Source: Halichondria panicea (taxonomy: Eukaryota; Porifera; Demospongiae; Suberitida; Halichondriidae). Taken from it: a stretch of DNA of 64,000 nucleotides. The stretch is from assembly GCF_963675165.1 (NCBI RefSeq), contig NC_087378.1:5017205-5081204 (forward strand). The letters are read 5' to 3'. Shown here one piece after another: positions 33,701-45,700 of this stretch. Position 1 is the first letter of the stretch. Every line of letters begins with the position of its first letter. The notes under the pieces are model-generated. The model saw only the letters and a list, made by a program, of their open reading frames with translations. It was not told the origin of the DNA and did not search any database. The position numbers were made by a program, and so were the translations under genes.

Positions 33701-36700
33701 AGCAGACTGGACCAGCATGGAACCTTAAAAAACTCAATAGAAAGTGTCAAGCGACTGCTAAAGTGTTTTTGATGCTTCCTGGCCCCCCTTGCCCATGCCC
33801 AACTGGAAAAAGCAATACAAAGCAACAGTGGACATGGAAAGAATGGATATTGACTGAACAAACTATTGCATTCTGTGTTTTTTATAATGTGTTTGTTATC
33901 TTCTTGTCACTTTCACTAAAAAGTTCATTCCAACTTTTGAGAACTTCCTGCAAATTATTTGTCACTTCCTGTAGAATATGCGTCCATTTCCTGTAGAATA
34001 TGTGTCCACTTCCTGTAGAATATGCGCCCATTTCCTGTAGAATAAGTACCTTCTTGTAGATTATGCTTCCATGTAATCTACTGTTTTTAGCCAATCAGAT
34101 CAATTACAGATGATGTAATGTAGTCTAAAGTACAGTACAGTCAGTCCAGTTACATAAGCATGGATATATAAATCTGGACATGGATATATAAATCTAAGCG
34201 TGTATATATATATCTGGACATGGATATATAAATCTAAGCATAGATATATAAATCTGGACATGGATATATAAATCTGGGCTTGGATATATAAATCTGGGCT
34301 TGGATTTATAAATCTACGCTATTGGTTTATAAATACACACGTGGATATATAAATAATTATGGGCAATTTTGACACATTTGGCACCCCATAGATATAGTAG
34401 TTGCTGAGATTGTTGTAAAACACAAATTATGAAGTCAATTTTCTTCTTTTTTTCTAAATGTACTTTCCGTATAATGTAATGTACAAAAAGAGTATGCTAA
34501 GCAAGCTAGCCCTGCATGTATCTGACTCCAAACTTTCCATTTAATCTTAAAACTCATACTTGTACATCTTTTGACTAATATAATTATTGTGGTAATACAA
34601 ATCCGCCAAAATTAGTACCGTAAATCAGATCTGAAATTACTACCCGTCTATAATAGTAACATTAAGGTACGTAAACTGTTAGCCATGAATAAAATCAAAT
34701 GTGGGCTGGAGGTACAAACCGCATTTGTGTTTGTTGATATCAGTTTTAACTAATTATAACCACTACACCTATGCACCCACTTATAATGTGGTTTGAGAGT
34801 GCCGTAGTATGACATAATATACTTGTACCATAACGTGGTCTGTACTACAACTGCCATAGTTGGATACTCCTCTTCACAGGAGAATCGTGAGGGTCAAAAG
34901 GTCTTAATCATAAAGCTGCTTTGGGGGACTTTAATTGAATTCCACTCATCTACTCTTCCTTTAGTATCTCCAATTCATGTGGAGCTATTGAGTGGAATTT
35001 AATTAAAGTCCTATGGAATCATTAAGACCTTTTGACCCTGACAATCCTCCTCTAACTCCTCTTTATCAACTCCTGGTCATATGCAGGAACTGATGTATTC
35101 TGAGGATGAAGTGACAAAAAAGCTGAAGATTCTCAAGCAGAAGGAAATTGAAAGTGAGGGAAAAAAGGTATGTGAGCGCCTTTGATTAATAAATATCTAC
35201 AATAGTATAAAATTACTTATAGGTAATTTCCCTTCATTTCATTTGTGGAGCATTAAGTCCCATGTACCAGATTAAATCGCAGTTTGTCTAAGCAATTTAA
35301 TAGTATCACGTGTTCTCACCCTCAAACAGTATAGCAGTATAGAATAAGCTCAAGACTTTGGTACACTTGAGCCTTTATTTTGTCCGAGCCCCGATCATCT
35401 GAAGATTTGGTCAAATTTAATGATATTCATAGCAGACACCTACTCACACATGCGCGTTAAAAACTTTTTGCGTTGCTGATTAGCACAGCAGCTAAACGCT
35501 TCAGCTTAGTCTGAAACTTACCTATTAGATGACCTCCTTAACAGTACTATAGCTGGCTACCTTGTTCTGTCCACTGGTGCATTATGTTACATAAAATTTG
35601 TAAGAGCTCTGGACATCGATTGCTGATTTTGCATGCACATCCGGATGAGTTTGGGACACCAGGTATTCCTATAATCGAGGCTCAATCAGTAGTTTTGATA
35701 AATTACTAGAATTGAATTGGCAAGAAGTACAAAGTGAAAAAACAATGATACAAAATATTCTCCTCTCAAAAAGCATGCAAAATTAATAATAATTGTTATT
35801 CACTATTATACCGCATTCACCGCATTTTGTCTGAATGATATAAATAACTTTCTCGAGGAGCAGTTTCTCCAGCTACAGCTATCTCCATGACAATCTACCC
35901 CCAGGTTTCCTAACGACTAAGATTAAAAGCGTTACTCATATTTGCTATCACTTTTACGAGGCAGATGAACTCTCACTCTTACCTAGACTGTTTTTATGTG
36001 ACTGTCTCACATGCACAGCAATGTCTATTGCAGCAGTGGTGCTTTATATAAAGCAGTCTTAGATCCGTTCTTCAGGTTTCCATTCTCAGGTATGCTATTT
36101 ATGTTGCAGTGCACAAAATAACAGCTGGCCACTGGCCAATTCCTTGCAATTAACAAAAGTGACCTAGCAAAATAACATAATGGTTTGCCTGTGCGTCCGA
36201 TTAATTGTTTTGGGTGTGGCTCAATCTTTCCAAGAACGCGCAGAACAGTTTGTACAAAAGTATAATTTATGTTAAAATTGCTTAATCAAGTATAGAAGAC
36301 AAAACTTAGTGAGAAGTGGCTTCTAGCTGCAAGTCTGTATGCATGGTGCCGTGCATGAAAAATCTTGTCCTAGCAAATTACCAATAATTATGTCCAACCA
36401 ACGTTTGGCATGACAAATAGCCTAGCAATTTTTAAAAGTTATTTTATACCCTGTAGTGTGTTATGGCTACCATCCTCCGTGCACTTGTACACCACACTTC
36501 TCATTGGGACTGCTTTTCAAAGTAAATTTACAGCGACCTAGCTGTTATTTTATATGACTCACAATACGTATTAAGGCTCATTTCAGTCCTGTCTTCTTTA
36601 ACTTCCACCAATTCATCATGGCTTCTTAAAGTTCAACTGACTTTTGCACAAAAAAGATAGTAGATATTTCCAAAAAAACACATTTACAAGTGAAAAATGG

Positions 36701-39700
36701 CTATAGAGTGTTGAAACTCTACTTAGATCATGTTTGTCATAAATACTGCAATCTGATTGGTTAGAGGAAATGTTCTATCCAATTTAGAAAATCATTTACT
36801 TCAATAGAAAATCATGTAGCAAAGATTTGATCAAGATAAGATAATAACCATAATAAAAGTACATAATAATACTTGACGTCAATGAGTGTTTCTTTGGTAT
36901 TGTTTCCTTTCTTGCTTGTTCTACTTCTTTACTTGACTTTGGGGGAGCGAATTTTCTTGCTTTCTTTGCCACTGGAGCAGTAAGTAGGTTCTCACTGGCT
37001 GTGGAGGAGAGCAAATAGTCTACGAACCTTCGTCTTGCAGGTCAGAGAGAGCAGATAGGAAGGTGGGGCTGGTTGCTGCAAAGACAGAGCTGGAGGTGTG
37101 GCTGGTTTGGAAGGAAGCAGGGAAGGGTGGGCTGGGTTCGAAACCGTGTAATAGGCAAACTCAAGAAAGCGTTCGGCACAGGAGGAGGCTCAGAATCCAT
37201 TGTTTGTGCGTTCAAATCATTGTTGTCAGGCGTATGAGCGTTGTTGCTATGATCTAAAATGCTTAGACACTGTTTAGGAAGTTTCCACGTGATTTAGAAG
37301 CCCAAAGGGCGTTCTGTAGAATCCTGAACGCAGTGAGGGTTCTACTAGCCCTGAGGGCTTCTAAATCACGTAGAAACTTCCTAAACAGTGTCTGAGAAGA
37401 GAGCTGCAAGGCTCTGCTGATACAGCCATTAATTTGTATGCCTCGGTGCGCATGTGCAAGCGAGGTATACGGTAGTGTGTTTGTGTATCTGTGTGTCTGT
37501 GTAGACTGCTACAGCTGCTCAAGGAGGATCAATCAAGTGCAAGCAAGGGTTTCTATAGGCTTTTAGTCATGTTTACTTGGATTCTATTTTTGACACCTCC
37601 ACTGAGGCATCAGCACCTGCGGTGCTTTCATAGACTTAGATTTTTGGCATCGATCCTATTAACAACAATCATGGTGGATTAATCATCCCACTCTTTGTAC
37701 TTTGTGTGAACGCACATTCCATTCTACATCTAGGAGTGAATACCGTATAGTGGGTAATTTTCAGGGGACAAAATATTCGTGGTTCAGCAATATTGAGACA
37801 TTTCATGGATAACATTTTCGTGGTTGGAGCTTGCACAACAGGTAAAGGTAGGCAAGGTCGCTTCATTCATGGGTAAAATATTCGTGGTCTGACCTTCAAC
37901 CACGAAGACCACGAATATTTTGCCCCACACCAGTATCAAGAGTTCTCTTGACAGTATGTCACTAACACTTGTAGTCTGTTAGCCATGAATAAAATTAAAT
38001 GTGGGCTGGAGGTGCAAACCACACGTTAGTGTGTCAATCAGTTGGCCTTGGAGAGATACATACGTATGTACAGTAGGCTTTGCCCAATTATGCTAGCATA
38101 ATTTTGAGAGTAATAGGTGGGGTGGAGCATTGAGCATTATGCCAGCCTAATAGGCAAAAAATATTAGCCTATTAGGCAATTTTTACCAAATGTTGCTAGA
38201 AAGTATAAGCACTATAGCATGAGTAATGCTAAGTACACAGCCAATAATCCACGGGCCGTTTCATGCCTGTTATATGGTATAAATCCACGTGGTGTATTCA
38301 ACTGTTTGGTTAGATACTGATACTGTTTAGCAGCCTGTGGATTTCAGCATGTAATCAGCTGTAAAACGGGCTGTAAGCAGTCTGAGCACGGCCTGTAAGC
38401 AGCCCTGTGTTCTCAGTTATTTCCGGTTTGCTTTTATACAGTTAAAAGTTGAGTTTGGCATGAATAATTCAACAAAGTGTTAACATTTTTAAGAAACAAA
38501 CATAGCCAGACAGTTAGAAAGTTTACAACACTAATAGGAATGTTTCTTCTAGTGCTTGTGCTGCTCGAGTGTGTCACTGTGTGTATAAAGAAGACATGTG
38601 AATTATGATTGCAAAGAAAATAATATTTCTTACCATTATAAATTGTTTGCTCGACTGTTTGTACTACCAGCCATGTCCTCTGTCACTGTGTGTATAAATA
38701 CATCTGAATATCGTTGCAATTATAATGTGTTGTTCAACTGTTCGTACTGTCCACAGACCAGCCATGTCCTCTGTCACTGTGTATAATTATAGAAGACATG
38801 TGAATATGGTTGCAAAGAAAATAATGTTTCTTACCATTATACATTTTTTGTTCGACTGTTTGTACTGTCACAGACCAACCATGTCCACAGCCAGTAACTT
38901 AACTAAAGCAAAACACAAACAAAGTTTTTATGATTATTATGTATTAGTTAGACCATGTGTAGTAGGTTTCTTAGCTGGATAGTAAACCTGAGGGAGTGTA
39001 GTGGCTTGCAGAAGCCACTAATCACTCCCAAGGGTTACTATCCAGCTAAGAAGCCGTACTACACATGGTCTATCTCGCTTAGAAAATGCATATAATGAGA
39101 TTAGTTTCATGCAAAAAGAGAGTTTCAAGCTAGTAAAAAGAGATGTCTTTCAAATTTAGAGAGCCCAAAGATTTTAGCTCACTGTACCACGACTGTACTG
39201 GTCCTGGATGCACCTTTTGTAGTTGGAGAGCGGAGCACCCCATCAGACTTAATTGGGAGTCACTTTTTAATGAACCAGATGACCGTATCGTTGGTGGAAT
39301 ACAAGTAACCAGCTCCCAAATGGACGATCCCTACAAGGCCCTGTCAACGCAACAAACTAACGAGTATTTGAACCAATTTGAAGAAAATCTATTGGATAAT
39401 TTCCCTCCGATAAGTGATGATTTGCTCACTCAAGTCGACTATTTAATTGATGCTGCTATAACCAGTTCTCAAACTGCAAGCTTTGACTCCACTACTGGTA
39501 CTATTTCCACCACTGCTGTCACTGCTGTCTCTACTACAGCTACAGTTTCTCGTTACGCTTCCCCAAAAAAACAAAGATATATTGATAATATTAAGAAAAG
39601 CAGCATTCCGCAAAAAACTAAGAATTGTACACAATGGGCTGTCAAGTTATGGATTGACTGGGCTATGTCAAGAAATAAAGCGCTACTAGCTGGAGAAAAC

Positions 39701-42700
39701 GCATTCAGCACCTCTATCAATGACCTAACAGTGGCAGAAATGAATTTTTGGCTTTCAAGATTCGTTTTAGAAGTAAGGAAACAAAGATGTCAACAACCTT
39801 ACCCTCCTAACACTTTATACCAACTAATTTGTGGGTTACAGCGCCACCTCAAAGAGAATGGAAGGCCAGACGTTAAGATATTTGATGACCCTGCCTTGCA
39901 CGACTTCCGAAGTACTCTTGACGGTGAAATGAAACGCTTAAATGCTACTGGGAACTATGTCAGCAAAAAGCAAGCTCAGCCGATTACATTAGAGCAAGAA
40001 GAGGTTCTCTGGGAAAGGAAGCTTCTAGGGGAACCCTCTTCTGTTTTGTATGACCATCCCTGTCACTTAGTGTTTATTGTATAGGAGGTCTTTACCCTCT
40101 TCTGTTTTGTTTTAGTGTGACAAGTACGTGCTGGCTGCTTGACAAAAGAGTTGCTCAACATAGAGGGAGCTGGCCGATCATCTCAGTAAAAATGGAGAGA
40201 GCAAAGGGACTCATCACCAGCTACGAGATTGGTGAGTACATGCAGTCATAGATTTGTGTTGCTAACTAGGGAAGATCACGACCAATCATCCTATTGGTTT
40301 CTCTGACAATGTGCTCTCCTCCCCTATTGTTCTACTAAACACATCGTGTATCAGTGTGGACTTTTGTTCGCTCTACGCAGTGGCAATGAGCATCGTCGCT
40401 TAAGGCATTCTCCAGCACAAATTCAGCTTTTTGAGCCCCCAGGGAATCGTCCTTATTTGGTCTATCAAGAAGATGTCTCTAAAACAAATCAAGGAGGCCT
40501 GGCCGACAGAAAGAAGAAGCCAAAAGAGGTAGTTCAATATGCAAACAAAGACAGCCCACATAGGTGTGTTGTAAGATTGTTCAAGTTGTATAATTCCAAA
40601 TGTCCCGAGAAGAGGCCTAAAATGCGTTTTACCTGACCCCTTTGCGCTCACCCAAAGGAAATGTATGGTATTCTGTCACTCCCATCGGGCATAATCTTCT
40701 CTCTAAAGTTGTTTCTAATGTGATGCAAGATGCGGGATTTAGTGGTCATTACACTAACCATTCTCTGCGAGCTTCTTTGGCAACAAGATTGTTTGATGCA
40801 CAAATTGACGAACAACTCATCATGAGTAGGACTGGCCATTCAAGCACAGACGGGATCAGAGCATACAAAAGGGCTTCCAACAAGCTGAAGGAAATAACAT
40901 CTGACGTTCTTAACACGAAGTCTGTGCCAAAGCGAAAATGCCTTGATGATGTGCGATCTTTTGCTGAGCCTGCTAAACCTGTTCAGAAAAGCAAAGAAAC
41001 CGAAACTGCTCAGAAGACCATGCTGCCTACTATTTCTATTTCTGGTGGAACTATAATATAACAATCAATTTGTCTTCTAATTAATTTTGTGCTTAAAAAT
41101 GATTGTAATCTGGTATGCTTTTAATTATATTCATGCATCTGTGGTTTTAGTTAGAAACCTGTGGATACTAGTTAGAGCCCTGCTAGCAGGTCACTAACTC
41201 AGATAGTTGCTAGCAGGTTTCTTAGTTGGATAGACACCTCATTAGCAGTGGCCACTTCAAAGCTTGAATATGCAAATTTTTTCTAAGAATGATTATAAGC
41301 TTACCTGCCAAGGCATGAGCATTCCAATTTATATATGTACATCTGTATGTGTGCATCAGTACACGAGTTTAAAGTGAGTAAAATAATTATTAATATACAT
41401 TTACATGCATTTTATACACCGCCCTCTCATACTCACCTATTTAGTAGTCATTGTAGAGGTGGATGTGTATTCCTATACATAAGCAGCTATGGACCAACAT
41501 TTTAAAAACCAGCTGAGCACCACTTATAAGTGGTTGCCTCTGACGCAGGTTGTTGACTTCTTCTACAATGCTATAGCATTGTAGAAGAAAGAAGAAGTCA
41601 ACAACCTATAGCATTGTGCGTCAGAGGCAACCAGATCTGCAATACGAAATAACTCCGTCAACATAATTATTTATACATGACCACATAAGCACACCTTGTA
41701 GCCTATAGAGCTAGACTCCTAGAAACAGTGAGAGAAGAATTACAGAGACATCTAGCAGCTGATAAATGGACAGAAGTGAGTATTAATTAGACCTAGTAAT
41801 AGTGTAGCTCCTTACTTTCTCTCTCTCTCTCGCTAGCTGGCCTTGGCAGTCAGTTCCATAAATAATAATAATTACTCCATCCCATCCTTTAAAGCTGCAA
41901 CCGAACAAGAAGATGAAACTGAAGCACCTTTTCAGTCTCTTGGTGGATTTCGTAGCTAAGCAACTCTCTTTCTGCGCATATGCATACACTGGCTGCACAG
42001 GCTGTAAGCAGGACGTGGGTGGTACAGGCTGAAACAGGCCCGTTATTTACGGTCTGTACTGTATTCAAAACAGTATGTACGTGCTGTAACGGGCCTTTGG
42101 TTCCAGGATGTAAGTAGGCCGTGGGCGATTACATCCCCATACAGGCCCGTATTTCGGCCTGTATTTAACTGATTTTCATTGGCTGTGTAATGGTTAGATA
42201 ATGGGCATGAGGTATCTTATAGTGTCCCAAAGCTCGAGGGCGTAGCCCGAGGGATGAGGGACACTATAACCATAGATACCTCATGCCTAGATCCCAAAAC
42301 CTATTGGCTACTAGAAATGCACTAGCTTAGCAACAGTCAACCTAGCAACTGCATCATTTCTTTTGAAAATTAATATCTGAAAAGTTGGTGTCTCTGTGGC
42401 TCTACTAATGTCTCTATTCAAATCAACTCACAGTTTAAATGGACAAATAGTCCTAGCTCCACCCACAAAACGGAAACGTCCAGCTCCTCCCCGCTCTTGC
42501 AGCAAACAAGCCTAGCATACTTTTGGTATGCCATATATAGACTCGTACTACTCTCGAACAAAGCGAAAGGAAGAAACTCAAGCTAGAATTTGCAGCAAAC
42601 AAGCCCTACTCTCGAACAAAGCGAAAGGAAGCAACCAAAACTAGAATCCCAGCATTTCCCTACATCCAGCTCCTCCCCCATGCAGCCTTGCAGTAAATAC

Positions 42701-45700
42701 ACTGCCCAAGAAAGGAACGGCTCCTACTACTCTCGAACAAAGCAAAAGGAAGCTAGAATTTGCAGCAAACTCTCGAACAAAGCGAAAGGAAAAAGCCAAA
42801 GCTACATCCAGCTCCTCCCCCATGCAGCCTTGCAAGCACAGCACACTGCCCAAGAAACAAGCGGCTCCTACTATTCTCGAACAAAACCAAAAGAAAAAAC
42901 TATAGTTTCATTCTACAAACTGTATATACTTATGTTAGTGCTACTAGACTAAAAGTCTGAGTTCAACCCCAGAAGTTATGTGGTCAATTATGGCTTCATA
43001 TATGCTTTATGTGGTGGACATGTATGCCTGGGACTTCTACATGACTTTTAGCTGGTTGGAGCTTACCAGCTCTACAGCATATTTATAGATAGAAGCGCTT
43101 TTTAACAAGGAATCCAATGGTATATGAAACTTTGAATTTCAGTAAAGTATGACAAAGTTATGACAACTTTATGAAGGTCAAACACAATACAAATAGACTT
43201 TAAGCATCTAGCTACAGTCATGTTATTACATTTGCATCTCCTTGTAAATGACAATACAATGTACATAGCCTGAAGCATTTAATAGAGCACGTTGCCAGGT
43301 GCTCTATGGTGACTACACCTGAATATGCGTCTATGTAACCTCCGCGGTTGCGGTTAGCCCGAGGCGCAAAGCCGAGGGAATCTAACCGTAACCAAGGCAG
43401 TTACTAAGACGCATATTTTACGAGTGGGTGTGGTCTATCTAACTTGGACTTCATTGCGCATGCGCGAGGCGAGGGAATCTAACCGTAACCAAGGCGATTA
43501 CTAAGACGCATATTTTACGAGTGGGTGTGGTCTATCTAACTTGGACTTCATTGCGCATGCGCGAGGCGTGGTTATAAAAAGCCAGGTTTGGTGTGTAGCA
43601 ACAGAAATTGAATTTGTGCGAGCTGGACGAGCTGTGAGAACTGTGAGAGACACCAGTTGACAGAAAAAGACAAGAAGACGGCTTCAAAACAATGAAAAAC
43701 TACAGTAAAACTTAGTAAAGCTTGTGAAACGCTTCTTGACGATACTGAAAAGAACAGACAAGTAAAAAGAACCTAGAACTATGCTAGAACTGACTGCAAC
43801 ACTACAAGAAGAAGAATGAAGCTCTGTGGTGGAGTGGAGGGGGTATAGAGCAGACTGGACCGGCATGGAACCTTAAAAACTCAATAGAAAGTGTCAAGCG
43901 ACTGCTAAAGTGTTTTTGATGCTTCCTGGGCCCCCCTTGCCCATGCCCGACTGGAAAAAGCAATAAAAAGCAACAGTGGACATGGAAAGAATGGATATTG
44001 ACTGAATAAACTATATTGCATTCTGTGTTTTTTATAATGTTTTTGTCATCTTCTTGTCACTTTCACTCATTCCAACTTTTGAGCACTTCCTGCTCACTTC
44101 CTGTAGAATAAGCGTCCATTTCCTGTAGAATAAAAATTATGTGTCCACTTCTGTAGAATAGGCGCCCATTTCCTGTAGAATATGCGTCCACTTCCTGAGA
44201 ATAAGTATAGGATAGACTACACCTAAGAGTAGAATATGCGTCTATGTAACCTCCGCGGTTGCGGTTAGCCCGAGGCGCAAAGCCGAGGGAATCTAACCGT
44301 AACCAAGGTGGTTACTAAGATGCATATTCTACGAGTGGGTGTGGTCTATCTAACTTGGACTTCATTGCGCATGCGCGAGGCGTGGTTATAAAAAGCCAGG
44401 TTTGGTGCGTAGCAACAGAAATTGAATTTGTGCGAGCTGGAGAGCTGTGAGAGACACCAGTTGACAGAAAAAGACAAGAAGACAGCTTCAAAACAATGAA
44501 AACACTTAGTAAAGCTTGTGAAACGCTTCTTGAAGATACTGGAAAGAACAGACAAGTAAAAAGAACCTAGAACTATGCTAGAACTGACTGCAACACCAAA
44601 AGAAGAAGAATGAAGCTCTGTGGTGGAGTGGAGGGGGTATAGAGCAGACTGAACCGGCATGGAACCTTAAAAAACTCAATAGAAAGTGTCAAGCGACTGC
44701 TAAAGTGTTTTTGATGCTTCCTGGCCCCCCTTGCCCATGCCCAACTGGAAAAAGCAATACAAAGCAACAGTGGACATGGAAAGAATGGATATTGACTGAA
44801 CAAACTATTGCATTTCTGTGTTTTTTATAATGTTTTTGTCATCTTCTTGTCACTTTCACTAAAAATTTCATTCCAACTTTTGAGAACTTCCTGCAAATTA
44901 TTTGTCACTTCCTGTAGAATATGCGTCCATTTCCTGTAGAATATGTGTCCACTTCCTGTAGAATATGCGCCCATTTCCTGTAGAATAAGTACCTTCTTTG
45001 TAGATTATGCTTTCATGTAATCTACTGTTTTTAGCCAATCAGATCAATTACAGATGATGTAATGTAGTCTAAGTACCTTCTGTAGATTATGCTTCCATGT
45101 AATCTACTGTTTTTAGCCAATCAGATCAATTACAGATGATGTAATGTAGTCTAAGTTATAGTTAGAATATGGGCAAGAGGTGTCTATGTGTTATAGTGTC
45201 CCAAAGCTCGAGGGCTTTAGCCCGAGGGATGAGGGACACTATAACCATAGATACCGAATGCACATGTTCTAACTGATTTAGATCCCAAAACCTATTGGTT
45301 ACTAGAAATGCACTAGCTTAGCAACAGTCAACCTATATAAACAGCTAACCTAGCAACTGCATCATTATTCTTTTGAAAACTAATATCTGAAGTTGGCATC
45401 TCTGTGTCTCTACTAAATCTGTGGTCTCTATTCAAGTCAACCTGTTCCTCCACCTCAGTTTGATGGACAATAATTATTATAGTCCTAGCTCCACCCACAA
45501 AATATCCAGCTCCTCCCCCAGTTTTGCAGCAAACAAGCCCAGTACACTTCCCAAGAAACGAGCGGCTCGTACTACTCCTCACAAAGCGAAAAGAACTTTA
45601 GGAAGAAGCCAAAGCTAGAATCCCAGCACTTCCATACATCCAGCTCCTCCCCCATGCAGCTTTGCAGCAAAAAAGCACAGCATACTGCCCAAAAAAACGA

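Larger units (their letters stand above)
33268..34127 (+). mobile_element. Family A hairpin-headed element, copy 1
   Basis: Order: hairpin 33268-33407 (outer arms GATAGACTACACC and complement, tip CCGAGGCGCAAAGCCGAGGG); GCGCATGCGC at 33425-33434; TATAAAA box at about 33444; a body of about 520 bp conserved in copies 2 and 3; tail 33961-34048 with repeats of TTCCTGTAGAATATGCGTCC; and a right end GTAGTCTA that inverts the left TAGACTAC. The body starts with a short frame that stops at once, and its frames differ between copies, so it looks non-coding. Confidence 0.75.

Noticed and set aside
33535-33996. Open frames of about 108 residues on both strands in the family A body
   Set aside because: The corresponding frames are shifted or cut in copies 2 and 3 while the nucleotide sequence is conserved, so coding is unlikely.
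34159-34355. CRISPR-like array
   Set aside because: Units are contiguous and AT-rich with no unique spacers: a minisatellite in a eukaryotic intron.
42590-42952. 120-residue frame in family B
   Set aside because: Built from short nucleotide repeats (CTCGAACAAAGC) and broken in copy 2.
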